From contig CAZQQC010000010.1 in assembly GCA_964595365.1 (NCBI GenBank), positions 1-44,070 on the forward strand: a stretch of DNA of 44,070 nucleotides, in the 5' to 3' direction. Every line of letters begins with the position of its first letter. Within the stretch, counting starts at the first letter, position 1. The stretch is from Fen-1258 sp964595365. GTDB lineage: Bacteria; Bacteroidota; Ignavibacteria; Ignavibacteriales; Melioribacteraceae. The translations under genes and the position numbers were made by a program. Positions 35,403 through 44,050 of the stretch are shown here, in pieces. The notes under the pieces were generated by a model, which had not been told where the DNA came from, searched no databases, and saw nothing but the letters and a program-made list of their open reading frames with translations.

Positions 35403-36812
35403 TTGAACGGCACAAAGACAGGGAAAGAAAAGATTCTGATTGTAGATGACGACCCCAAAATTTTATTTGCTTTTTTAGAAGTGTTTAATAAAGATGGGTA
35501 TTCTGCTGTTATGGCAGGCGACGGCGAAGAAGCTTTAAAGGTGGTTCAATCTGAAAGTATCGATCTAATTTTCATGGATATTTCTTTACCCAGAATAGAC
35601 GGACTGGAAGTTTTAAAAAGATTCAGAGAAAAAGGAATAAACATTCCTACTATCATCATTACAGGCTATGGAATAATGCAAAATGCAATTAAGGCAATGC
35701 AGCTTGGTGCATTCGACTATCTGACAAAACCGCTCGACATAGCCAAAATTAGAGAACTAACCCGGAAAGCTTTATCAAAATCCGCTGCTAAAGAAGATGT
35801 AGAAAGCAATTCTTCTTTTAACACCGATATGGTAGACAGGTATGAGTTAATCGGCACAAGTTCTCAGATGCAGGAGATATACAAATTAATAGGTATGGTT
35901 TCCACAACTCCTAATTCTGTTTCTGTATTAATTGCCGGCGAAAGCGGTACGGGAAAAGAATTAGTAGCAAGGGCAATTCACGGCAGCAGGGTGGAAACAG
36001 AAAATCCTTTTATAGGCATAAACTGTTCGGCAGTGCCTGATAATCTGCTTGAGTCGGAATTGTTCGGGTTCGAAAAAGGAGCTTTTACAGGTGCAGCAGA
36101 ACGTAAACTTGGTAAATTTGAAATTGCACAAAACGGAACAATTTTTCTAGATGAAATCGGTAACCTTTTACCGAGCTTGCAACAAAAATTACTGAGAGTA
36201 ATTCAGGAAAGAGAATTTGAAAGACTTGGCGGCGATGTTCCTATAAAAGTTCAAGCCCGGTTCATTGCCGCAACAAATCGGGATCTCGAAACGGAAATTA
36301 AAAAAGGAAATTTTAGAGAGGATCTTTTTTTCCGGCTGAATGTTATATCTATTAAATTACCTCCGCTAAGAGAACGTACGGAAGATATTCCGCTTTTAAC
36401 AAATTATTTTTTAGCAAAATACAACGAGCATCTGAACAAAAATGTAAAAGGTTTTTCCAGGCAAGCCATCTCGCTCTTAAATTCTTACCGCTTCCCGGGG
36501 AACGTTAGAGAACTCGAAAATCTTGTTGAAAGAGCTGTTATGCTTACACGTGGAGAAGAAATAACAAACGATCTTCTTGAAAAAATGCTAAGCTTGGCTC
36601 CGGTTAATGCGCAGGCACTTCCAATTAACGGTGCTACGTTTAAACAATCACGCCAGTATATTATGGACATATTTGAAAAACAATTTATTGAAGGTAAGCT
36701 TGCAGCCTTTCAGGGTAACGTTACTTCTGCTGCCAGATCGTCGGGTATGACACGACAAAACTTCCAGCGTATGATGAAAAAGTATAATATTAAAGCGAAT
36801 GGATTTAAATAA
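35403..36812 (+). CDS. NtrC-family sigma-54 response regulator
   Basis: 469 residues: receiver domain (1-125) with acidic pocket D15-D17 and phospho-acceptor D59; AAA+ domain with Walker A GESGTGKE (179-186) and the sigma-54 contact loop GAFTGA (226-231); Fis-type helix-turn-helix (about 430-466, VTSAARSSGMTRQNFQRM). It is phosphorylated by the kinase upstream and should activate sigma-54 promoters. The start is TTG 35403, preceded by AAAGGAAT. Targets are unknown, and I saw no convincing -24/-12 promoter in the window. Confidence 0.94.
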   Translation: MNGTKTGKEKILIVDDDPKILFAFLEVFNKDGYSAVMAGDGEEALKVVQSESIDLIFMDISLPRIDGLEVLKRFREKGINIPTIIITGYGIMQNAIKAMQLGAFDYLTKPLDIAKIRELTRKALSKSAAKEDVESNSSFNTDMVDRYELIGTSSQMQEIYKLIGMVSTTPNSVSVLIAGESGTGKELVARAIHGSRVETENPFIGINCSAVPDNLLESELFGFEKGAFTGAAERKLGKFEIAQNGTIFLDEIGNLLPSLQQKLLRVIQEREFERLGGDVPIKVQARFIAATNRDLETEIKKGNFREDLFFRLNVISIKLPPLRERTEDIPLLTNYFLAKYNEHLNKNVKGFSRQAISLLNSYRFPGNVRELENLVERAVMLTRGEEITNDLLEKMLSLAPVNAQALPINGATFKQSRQYIMDIFEKQFIEGKLAAFQGNVTSAARSSGMTRQNFQRMMKKYNIKANGFK

Positions 36813-36820
36813 CTCGTCTT

Positions 36821-36852
36821 GCGCAAGGCTTCATCTGCTATGAAAAAATATT
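36821..36852. repeat. Possible half copy of the dispersed element (C)
   Basis: Bases 36821-36852 (GCGCAAGGCTTCATCTGC, then ATGAAAAAAT) align to copy A at 7052 with about 25 of 31 matches. The opposite end is not found. The palindrome CTTGCGCAAG is included. It lies between the convergent response-regulator and serA genes. Confidence 0.4.
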
Positions 36853-36877
36853 GTCGAATATTCTGTTGGCAGACCAA

Positions 36878-38068
36878 TTAAACCTGAACATGTGAGTAAG
36901 AAAGAACGTTAGGATTATTCCTTATCAGTTCAAGCATATGTGGCGTAGCCGGAGCTTTTAATTTCATTGTGCAGCTGGCAACCAAACCGCCGTCAAAAAT
37001 AATATTCTCAACTTCTTCAATATTGATATCGCCCTCTTTCAAAACATCTAGCACAGAGGCAAGAACACCAGGTTTATCGTAATGTTTTACTATTAACTGG
37101 TAATGAGTTTCGGGAGCTTTGGCTCGGTTGACCCAGTGAGCAATAAAGCCGCTCTGAATGAAGCCGAGAATAATATGTACTGTTTCTTCAGCAACTGCAT
37201 TCTGTGCCTGCTCTGTTGATGCGCCGATATGATGGGTGACATAAACATTTTCCAGTTCCTGAAGATTTGATGATACCGCTCCGCTTTTATTTTCCGGCTC
37301 ATCTTTGAAAACGTCCAGTCCGACTTTCAGCCCCTTTTCTTTTACTGCGCGTACAAGAGCTTCTTCGTCAACCACACCGGCTCGCGAAGTGTTAATAAAG
37401 ATAGCTCCCTTTTTCATGTAGCCAAACATTTTGCCGTTAAACAGATTTTTTGTTTCCGGAGTCTGCGGAAGATGGAGCGTTACAACATCTGCAACCGGAA
37501 GTATCTGATCAAACTCGGAAAAATCTTTCACACCGTAACCTTCTATTCTGGAAATATCTTTTGCGTAGATGTTCATACCTAAAGCTTGAGCGCGTTTGGC
37601 AACTTCTTTTCCGATAGCACCGTATCCAACTATAGCAAGAGTTTTTCCGAACAGACCTTCGGCTTTCGAATACTCACCCTTGTTCCAGGTACCTTTCTTG
37701 AAATCCATAACGTTATGTGGAATTCTGCGGTCGAGAGCAATCATTAATCCTATTGCAAGCTCGGCAACAGCAATAGAGTTTTTACCGGGGCAATTGGAAA
37801 CATAAATTCCTTTTTTGTTTGCAGCCGCAATATTGATATTGTTTACACCGGCGCCTGCTCTTACAATAAGATTAAGCTGTTTTGCTTCTTCAATTGTTCT
37901 ATCATTTACAACGGTCGAACGTACTACAATTACATCAACATTCTTCGCCGCTTCCGGTAAATCGTTCTCGCCTAATTTCGGCTGATAGACCACATCGAGG
38001 TCGGCATCTTTTAATTTTTGAATGTAATGTTCCGGAAATTTGTCAGCAATTAACACTTTTACTTTCAT
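36878..38068 (-). CDS. serA: D-3-phosphoglycerate dehydrogenase-like
   Basis: An NAD-dependent 2-hydroxyacid dehydrogenase for the first step of serine synthesis. From ATG 38068 (preceded by AGAGGA) it has 396 residues; the upstream ATG at 38083 overlaps hutU. The Rossmann motif GYGAIGKEVAKRA lies near 145, the catalytic Arg in NTSRAGVVDE and the catalytic His in HHIGAST. A C-terminal ACT domain (about 325-396) suggests allosteric control by serine. It follows hutU by 11 bp. Confidence 0.9.
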   Translation of the reverse strand: MKVKVLIADKFPEHYIQKLKDADLDVVYQPKLGENDLPEAAKNVDVIVVRSTVVNDRTIEEAKQLNLIVRAGAGVNNINIAAANKKGIYVSNCPGKNSIAVAELAIGLMIALDRRIPHNVMDFKKGTWNKGEYSKAEGLFGKTLAIVGYGAIGKEVAKRAQALGMNIYAKDISRIEGYGVKDFSEFDQILPVADVVTLHLPQTPETKNLFNGKMFGYMKKGAIFINTSRAGVVDEEALVRAVKEKGLKVGLDVFKDEPENKSGAVSSNLQELENVYVTHHIGASTEQAQNAVAEETVHIILGFIQSGFIAHWVNRAKAPETHYQLIVKHYDKPGVLASVLDVLKEGDINIEEVENIIFDGGLVASCTMKLKAPATPHMLELIRNNPNVLSYSHVQV

Positions 38069-38079
38069 ATTATCCTCTT

Positions 38080-39753
38080 TCATTTATGTTCCCGTGGAAA
38101 CGGGATGGGAATTTTTATCGAAAATTTTTTTGCATTGTTGATTGCCTGTTCGTAACCGGCATCGGCGTGGCGTACAATACCCATTCCAGGATCGTAAGTT
38201 AAAACTCTTTCGAGCCGCGTTTCTGCTTCTTTAGTACCATCTGCAACAATAACCATCCCGGCATGTATAGATTTTCCTATTCCAACACCTCCGCCGTGAT
38301 GAACCGAGACCCAGCTTGCACCTCCGATTGCATTCAACAGTGCATTTAGAATCGGCCAATCCGCAATAGCATCGCTGCCGTCTTTCATTGCTTCGGTTTC
38401 CCGGTTTGGCGAGGCTACCGAACCGCAATCGAGATGATCTCTTCCAATTACAATCGGCGCGCTAACTTTTCCGCTTGCAACCAATTGGTTGAAAATTTTT
38501 CCCATCTTTGAGCGTTCGCCGTAACCAAGCCAGCAAATTCTTGCCGGCAAACCCTGGAAGTGCACTTTTTTCTGCGCTAATTCTATCCAGCGTATAAGCG
38601 ATTTGTTTTCGGGAAAAGTTTCGATAACGGCTTTATCGGTTTCATAAATATCTTTTTTGTCACCGCTAAGTGCTGCCCACCTGAATGGACCTTTGCCGTC
38701 GCAGAAGAGAGGACGAATATACTTATGCACAAAACCGGGGATGTCGAATGCATTTGCTACACCGTTTTCTTTTGCTTCGCCGCGAATATTATTTCCGTAA
38801 TCGAATACAATGGAGCCGCGCTTCTGAAATTCCAGCATCGCTTTCACATGTTCAACAATTGTCTTTCGCGAAAGCCCGATGTATTTGTTTGGATCTGATT
38901 TCCGGAGAGCGATGGCATCCTCCAAACTCATTCCCATCGGCACATATCCGTTTAATGTATCGTGCGCAGAAGTTTGATCGGTAATTACATCGGGAACAAT
39001 ATTTCTTTCTAAAATTTTAGGAAGAATTTCGCCGGCATTGCCGGGCAATCCTACCGAGATAGCCTGCTTCTTTTGTCTAGCTTCAAGCACGCGCTTAAGG
39101 GCTTCATCGAGATCCTCTCCGATCACGTTGAGATAGCCGGTGTCTATTCTTTTTTGCATCCGAGTGCGATCGACCTCAACGCCAAGAAATGCTGCGCCAT
39201 TCATTGTAGCAGCAAGCGGTTGAGCTCCGCCCATTCCTCCGAGTCCAGCAGTCAATAAAAATTTTCCACTCAACGAGCCGCCGAAGTGCTGTCTTGCACA
39301 TTCGGCAAATGTTTCGTAAGTACCTTGAAGAATTCCTTGTGTGCCAATATATATCCAGCTGCCAGCCGTCATCTGCCCGTACATTGTAAGCCCCAATGAA
39401 TCAAGCCGGCGAAATTCATCCCACGTCGCCCAGCCGGGTACAAGCATTGTGTTGGAAATTATAACGCGCGGTGCGTTCAAGTGCGTTTTAAAAATTGCAA
39501 CGGGTTTACCGGATTGAACGACAAGAGTTTCATCATCATCCAAATTCTTTAGAGAAAAAATTATGGCGTCGTAAGCCTGCCAGTTGCGTGCGGCTTTGCC
39601 CGAGCCGCCGTAAATAATTAACTCTTCCGGCTTTTCGGCAACGTTTGGATCGAGATTATTCATAAGCATTCGCATTGCTGCTTCTTGAATCCAACCTTTG
39701 CAACTTATTTTTGACCCGGTCGGCGCTTTGATCATTCTTTTTTGCATTTCCAT
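38080..39753 (-). CDS. hutU: Urocanate hydratase
   Basis: It converts urocanate to imidazolone propionate in histidine breakdown. The 557-residue protein has the NAD-binding GLGGMGGAQPLA stretch (about 168-180), the catalytic cysteine region HLDCGSVASPNRETE near 410 and GSDAIADWPILNALLN. Length is normal. No other hut gene (hutH, hutI, hutG) lies in the window; its neighbour is serA. An in-frame ATG at codon 4 is an equally possible start. Bases 39754-39957 upstream hold no gene. Confidence 0.96.
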   Translation of the reverse strand: MEMQKRMIKAPTGSKISCKGWIQEAAMRMLMNNLDPNVAEKPEELIIYGGSGKAARNWQAYDAIIFSLKNLDDDETLVVQSGKPVAIFKTHLNAPRVIISNTMLVPGWATWDEFRRLDSLGLTMYGQMTAGSWIYIGTQGILQGTYETFAECARQHFGGSLSGKFLLTAGLGGMGGAQPLAATMNGAAFLGVEVDRTRMQKRIDTGYLNVIGEDLDEALKRVLEARQKKQAISVGLPGNAGEILPKILERNIVPDVITDQTSAHDTLNGYVPMGMSLEDAIALRKSDPNKYIGLSRKTIVEHVKAMLEFQKRGSIVFDYGNNIRGEAKENGVANAFDIPGFVHKYIRPLFCDGKGPFRWAALSGDKKDIYETDKAVIETFPENKSLIRWIELAQKKVHFQGLPARICWLGYGERSKMGKIFNQLVASGKVSAPIVIGRDHLDCGSVASPNRETEAMKDGSDAIADWPILNALLNAIGGASWVSVHHGGGVGIGKSIHAGMVIVADGTKEAETRLERVLTYDPGMGIVRHADAGYEQAINNAKKFSIKIPIPFPREHK

Positions 39754-39957
39754 AATTGTTAAAACTATCCCGAAAGTAATAATTCAAAATTATGATTTGT
39801 GAAAATTCATTCTTCCTCTTAAGACGTCAGCCACGGCAAGCCGGGCAGCAAAGCTAATTCTTATTTCTAACTTCCCGCTTCGACTAGAATAACGGGGCAA
39901 ATAGTCGGGCATACATATTTCATTTTTTATCAAACATTACTATCTGGATAGCCTGAA

Positions 39958-40296
39958 TTAGTTGGCAAAATGTTTTTGTAGAATATTATTATATTGCTTA
40001 TAAGCCGATTTATAAAACCATCGCATAAGAAAGAATCCCGTGCCGGTTCGTTTCTTCAATTCGGAAATATTATTGTTCAGGTTAAAAATCAATTTTGTTT
40101 TTTCTTCCTTCGTAAGCTTTACTTCGTCTGCCTGCGTGTTAAGTTTATCGATAATGGAATTGAACGAACGTACTTCGCCGTAAAATTTTTCATCTGATGA
40201 GATTTGTTTTAACAGCGACCTGCAAAATGTGACAAGTATTTTTTTTTCGTTTTTATTGAACTGATAATTGTAATTTTTGAATAAAGGTTTAGCCAT
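39958..40296 (-). CDS. Small uncharacterised protein
   Basis: This 112-residue, basic, probably cytoplasmic helical protein (MAKPLFKNYNYQFNKNEKKI start) has a central charged stretch KLTKEEKTKLIFNLNNNISE and an aromatic C-terminal segment GFFLMRWFYKSAYKQYNNIL. I recognise no family. It begins 5 bp after the adenosine deaminase stop, so the two are probably co-transcribed. Confidence 0.55.
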   Translation of the reverse strand: MAKPLFKNYNYQFNKNEKKILVTFCRSLLKQISSDEKFYGEVRSFNSIIDKLNTQADEVKLTKEEKTKLIFNLNNNISELKKRTGTGFFLMRWFYKSAYKQYNNILQKHFAN

Positions 40297-40301
40297 AAGA
40301 A

Positions 40302-41390
40302 TTATACTTTTAGTGAAAGAAGTTTTTCCCGCATTTTTTGGTAACCCGGTTTTATTACGTTATAGATGTAATGTAATCTTTCGCGGTAAGAAATAAATGA
40401 TGATTTCATAGCATTGATATTCAACTTTTCGATATCATCCAGGTTTATGCCGAACAACTCGCTTGCCGTTGAATATTCCTTGGTTAACGTTGTATCGCTC
40501 ATCAACCGGTCGTCGGTATTCAAAAACACTCTAAATTTTTCTTTGTATAGTTTGATGAAAGGATGATGTTCGAGCTTATCAATAGCGCCAGTATGTACAT
40601 TGCTTAACAAACATATTTCCAGAGGCAGCCGTGTATCTAAAATATATTGTGCAAGATCTCCGAGAGCAATTACCGATCCTTCTTTATCGAAAACAATATC
40701 TTCAATTAAACGTGTTGCATGACCGATCCTGTGAGCGCCGCATATTTGTATTGCCTGCCATATTGAATCTTTGCCGAAAGCTTCTCCGGCGTGAATTGTA
40801 ATGTTAAAATTCTTTTGTTTAATAAATTGAAATGCATCTATATGCTTCTTGGGAGGATAGCCGCCTTCTTCGCCTGCAAGATCGAATCCTACAACACCGT
40901 CTTTCCGAAAATTTACAGCCAGTTCTGCAATCTCTAAAGTATTTTTCATATTTCGCATTCCGCACAAAATCAGACCATAGCCAACGCCAAAATCTTTTTT
41001 CCCTTTTTCGAGACCTTCTAAAACGGTTTGTATTACATCTTCGTAATACAATCCTTTTTGTGTATGAAATACCGGTGAAAAACGGGTCTCAACGTAAGCT
41101 ACGCCGTCTTTACGCATATCTTCCATCATTTCGTAGGCAATTCTAAACAAGTTTTCTTTGCTTTGCATTACTGCAATTGTGTGTTCAAACCCTTGCAGGT
41201 ACTCAACAAGGTTGCCTTTATTTGCGCCTCGGTGAAACCATGCTGCAAGTTCACCGGCATCCGAAGTTGGCAGCTTGTTATACTTAATTTCTTTTGCAAG
41301 ATCAATTATAGTTTGAGGACGAAGACCCCCGTCCAGATGGTCATGCAAAAGGACTTTTGGAATTCCGCGGATTATTTCTTCAGAGTTCAA
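40302..41390 (-). CDS. add: Adenosine deaminase
   Basis: A zinc hydrolase of 362 residues that turns adenosine into inosine. The HDHLDGGL motif (H16, H18) supplies two zinc ligands; the HAGE segment (near 200) and HRIGHATRL follow, and the NTDDRLMSDTTLTKEY region holds the final zinc/proton-transfer aspartates (NTDD instead of NTDDP). The start is TTG 41390, set by the family beginning KVLLHDHLD. Some relatives deaminate other purines. Confidence 0.93.
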   Translation of the reverse strand: MNSEEIIRGIPKVLLHDHLDGGLRPQTIIDLAKEIKYNKLPTSDAGELAAWFHRGANKGNLVEYLQGFEHTIAVMQSKENLFRIAYEMMEDMRKDGVAYVETRFSPVFHTQKGLYYEDVIQTVLEGLEKGKKDFGVGYGLILCGMRNMKNTLEIAELAVNFRKDGVVGFDLAGEEGGYPPKKHIDAFQFIKQKNFNITIHAGEAFGKDSIWQAIQICGAHRIGHATRLIEDIVFDKEGSVIALGDLAQYILDTRLPLEICLLSNVHTGAIDKLEHHPFIKLYKEKFRVFLNTDDRLMSDTTLTKEYSTASELFGINLDDIEKLNINAMKSSFISYRERLHYIYNVIKPGYQKMREKLLSLKV

Positions 41391-41587
41391 AACTTTGTTC
41401 CCGTTATTTTACGTGCGTTGTGTAAATGAGCCGGATCTAAAGAGATCAGTTTCTGAGATTTAGTTTCTACTTAGAAGCAGAAAAGCAAATTATCATTCAC
41501 ACACATACCTTTTTAGAGTAAGCTCGCAAATCAAAAATATTCTTTTGCGTTTCGAAAATCAATTAAGAGAATTTTGCCCGTGTTGCT

Positions 41588-41761
41588 TAATGAATGCTTT
41601 ACTGTCCAAAACATTGTCGGAGTTATGAAGAAAACCGAAGTAATTATACATGTTCAAATATTTCTGGAATTAGAGAAAAGTATCCCTCAAATTATTTCTT
41701 AGTGATCAATACTGAATACGAAATAACTTATTTAGACCTTAGGGCAAATGTTTTGGACTGA
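41588..41761 (+). pseudogene. Frameshifted paralogue of the ORF at 28865
   Basis: In one frame it reads VQNIVGVMKKTEVIIHVQ and on to FLELEK; after a one-base deletion around 41673-41682 the next frame continues PSNYFLVINTEYEITYLDLR up to ANVLD and a stop. This matches the ORF at 28865-29101 nearly residue for residue. DNA identity by eye is about 80%. The flanking 41391-41587 and 41762-41871 show only the leader of the next gene. Confidence 0.75.
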
Positions 41762-41871
41762 TGTGAATGAATGAGTAAGCGGTCGTTATGTTCAGCCTTG
41801 ACTATACGTTTGCAAAATGGTTATTTTTCGTTCGCTTCTTGCGCAAATATTTATTAAAAAAAGGAGTATCA

Positions 41872-43032
41872 ATGAAAAAAGTGTTTATCTATTTGAGTTT
41901 ATTGGGAATGGCGCTTGGTTTTATGGCATTCGAATGTACATCGGCTGAATTGACCGGCGCTAAACTTTATATAAACCAAAAACAGTATGCGAAAGCTAAA
42001 GAATCGTTGTTGAAAGATGTTCAGAAAAATCCAAAAAGCGACGAAGGCTGGTATCTTTTAGGTTATTTGTACGGAGAAGAGGGAGATATTCCCAATATGA
42101 TTGATGCATTTAATAAATCGTTAGCTGCCAGCCCAAAATTTGAACCCCAGATTAACGATTACAAAAAGTACACATGGCAGACAAGTTTCAACAAAGGTGT
42201 TTCATTTTACAATGCTGCCGTAAAGACTACAAAACCCGACAGCATGAAGATTAATTTTCAGAAAGCTATTGATTCGTTTAACAACTCTGTTTTATGCCAA
42301 CCCGATTCTACAATTGGTTACGAGAATATGGTTTCTGCTTACCTGAGTATGGATGATGCCAACGGTGCAATTTCGATTTTGGAAAAACTAACCGGAATAG
42401 GCAAGCCGGCTTATGCTTTTGCACAGCTAGGACAACTTTATTTGATCAACGGTTCTAAGATGATGGATAGTTACAAAACATCTAAGAATGTTGCCGATAG
42501 TGCAAAAGCATATGAATGGTACGGTAAGGCAATTGATGTTTTGAAAAAAGGCACTGCTAAGTATCCGTCCGATTCGTCAATTCTTTTACAGTTGGGCAAT
42601 GCTTACTATTCATCGGGCGAAATTGAAACTGCTATCACTTCTTTCAAAGCTTTATCCGAAAAAATGCCTGACAACAAAGATATTCGTTATGCCTATGGAG
42701 TTGTTTTGCTCAAAGGCAAGAGATATGCCGAATCGGCTATAGAACTTCAGCAGGTAGTAAAGATGGATGAAAAGAATACCGATGCAATTTACAACTTAGC
42801 AGCAGTATATATAAACTGGGGAAACGACTTGAAAGATGCTGCTATGAAAAGTGAATCCGGCAATAAATCCTATCAGCAAAAGTTTGAAGCAGCGGCTCTA
42901 TATCTCGAACAATATTTAGCCATCAAACCGAACGAAGAGCGCGTTTGGATTAGCTTATATCAGGTTTATGCTAATCTTGGAATGAAAGAGAAAGCTGAAG
43001 AAGCTTATAAAAAAGCCGAACAGTATAAATAA
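41872..43032 (+). CDS. Secreted tetratricopeptide-repeat protein
   Basis: From ATG 41872 it has 386 residues; AAGGAG at 41861-41866 with ideal spacing decides this start over the open frame extending to 41788. A signal-like hydrophobic segment (about 4-20) ends near FECTSAE, which lacks a proper lipobox. Several TPR units follow (for example YAKAKESLLKD, GWYLLGYLYGEEGDI, ILLQLGNAYYSSGEIETA). It is probably a periplasmic scaffold for protein contacts. A terminator follows. Confidence 0.82.
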   Translation: MKKVFIYLSLLGMALGFMAFECTSAELTGAKLYINQKQYAKAKESLLKDVQKNPKSDEGWYLLGYLYGEEGDIPNMIDAFNKSLAASPKFEPQINDYKKYTWQTSFNKGVSFYNAAVKTTKPDSMKINFQKAIDSFNNSVLCQPDSTIGYENMVSAYLSMDDANGAISILEKLTGIGKPAYAFAQLGQLYLINGSKMMDSYKTSKNVADSAKAYEWYGKAIDVLKKGTAKYPSDSSILLQLGNAYYSSGEIETAITSFKALSEKMPDNKDIRYAYGVVLLKGKRYAESAIELQQVVKMDEKNTDAIYNLAAVYINWGNDLKDAAMKSESGNKSYQQKFEAAALYLEQYLAIKPNEERVWISLYQVYANLGMKEKAEEAYKKAEQYK

Positions 43033-43056
43033 TTTGCGGGTAATTAGTTGACCCGA

Positions 43057-43090
43057 ACCCACAGTCCCGATTAAGGATTGTGGGTTTTTT
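43057..43090 (+). terminator. Rho-independent terminator
   Basis: ACCCACAGTCC pairs with GGATTGTGGGT (one mismatch) and is followed by a T run, 25 bp after the TPR gene stop. It overlaps the leader of the DUF3467 gene, whose ATG is at 43111. Confidence 0.75.
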
Positions 43091-43110
43091 ATGAAAACAG
43101 AGGTGACGAG

Positions 43111-43437
43111 ATGAATCAGAATATCGATCCAAAATCGCAGCAGATTAATATTGAACTTGGTGAAAAGGAAGCTGAAGGAATTTATTCCAACCTTGCAATT
43201 ATCACTCATTCTCCTGCCGAATTTGTAATTGATTTTACACGTGTTGTTCCCGGTATACCAAAGGCAAGAGTTTTAGCGCGCATCATTACAACACCGCAAC
43301 ATGCTAAGATGCTGCTGAGAGCTTTGAAAGAAAATATCGACAAATTTGAATCGCGTTTCGGCGAAGTTAAAATTGATGCTCAACCAACACCGCAATTCGG
43401 ATTTATCCAAAGTGATAAGGGAGAAAAAATTAATTAG
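43111..43437 (+). CDS. DUF3467 protein
   Basis: From ATG 43111 (preceded by GAGGTGACGAG) it has 108 residues. The DUF3467 pattern is clear: YSNLAIITHSPAEFVIDFTR, then VLARIITTPQHAKMLLRALK. These small proteins are widespread in Bacteroidota, Ignavibacteria and others; their function is unknown. An upstream GTG/ATG frame to 43078 would lie in the terminator and is unlikely. Confidence 0.85.
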   Translation: MNQNIDPKSQQINIELGEKEAEGIYSNLAIITHSPAEFVIDFTRVVPGIPKARVLARIITTPQHAKMLLRALKENIDKFESRFGEVKIDAQPTPQFGFIQSDKGEKIN

Positions 43438-43514
43438 TCACTCACCTTACACAAAAGGATGAAAAAAGTATAAAGGTAGGGTTAAGTTTGGGATAGAAAA
43501 AAAAGAGGCGAGCG

Positions 43515-44000
43515 ATGAACTAGCAACTCTTAGAGACATATTCAGATTATTTACTGAGTTCATTTTCATATACAACAGCAACGGGATTGTCGATATTGGT
43601 AGAGGGAGAAATAAGTCACGATAAAGTGACACGATTTTTAAGTTCGGAAGAATTCACGTCATCAACCCTATGGAAGTTGATAAAACCAAAAGTCAGAGAA
43701 ATCGAGAGTGAAGAAGGAGTAATAATAGTAGACGATACAATAGAAGAAAAACCGAGCACAGATGAAAACGAAATAGTGAGTTGGCATTATGATCATAGCA
43801 AAGGCAAAAGTGTAAAGGGGATACAGACGCAAAGCAATCACATTTTTGCATCGATATATTCTTTTTTTAAGTTGGAGTTTATAAGTATAAGAGCAAAGTT
43901 TAATCAGACAGCTCTTAGATCAAAACTTTATATCTCTGCTAATCGTACTGCTTTTAATGAACTCAGAAATATGAAGGCATGCTTTGCTATGAAGTTCTAA
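43515..44000 (+). pseudogene. Internally deleted DDE transposase
   Basis: ATG 43515 is followed in frame by a TAG at 43521, then ETYSDYLLSSFSYTTATGLS and the N-terminal transposase block up to WHYDHSKGKSVKGI, including the acidic VDDTIEEK (likely first catalytic Asp). At about 43822 the frame jumps straight to the C-terminal block QTQSNHIFASIYSFFKLE and ends in MKF. The catalytic middle is absent. It resembles an IS4/IS701-type element common in Bacteroidota; exact family uncertain. It cannot transpose by itself. Confidence 0.75.
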
Positions 44001-44020
44001 GAAAAGCTGGTTTCTAAATA

Positions 44021-44050
44021 GAGTCTGTAAAATAATTTGTGTAAATGGAA
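44021..44050. mobile_element. Possible IS256-type terminal repeat
   Basis: GAGTCTGTAAAATAATTTGT and the following TAAATGG resemble terminal inverted repeats of IS256-family elements. If so, an insertion element starts here and continues beyond the window edge. From the window alone this is only a resemblance. Confidence 0.3.

Noticed and set aside
41788..41871. N-terminal extension of the TPR protein
   Set aside because: The strong AAGGAG at 41861 and the signal peptide beginning at 41872 make the longer form unlikely.
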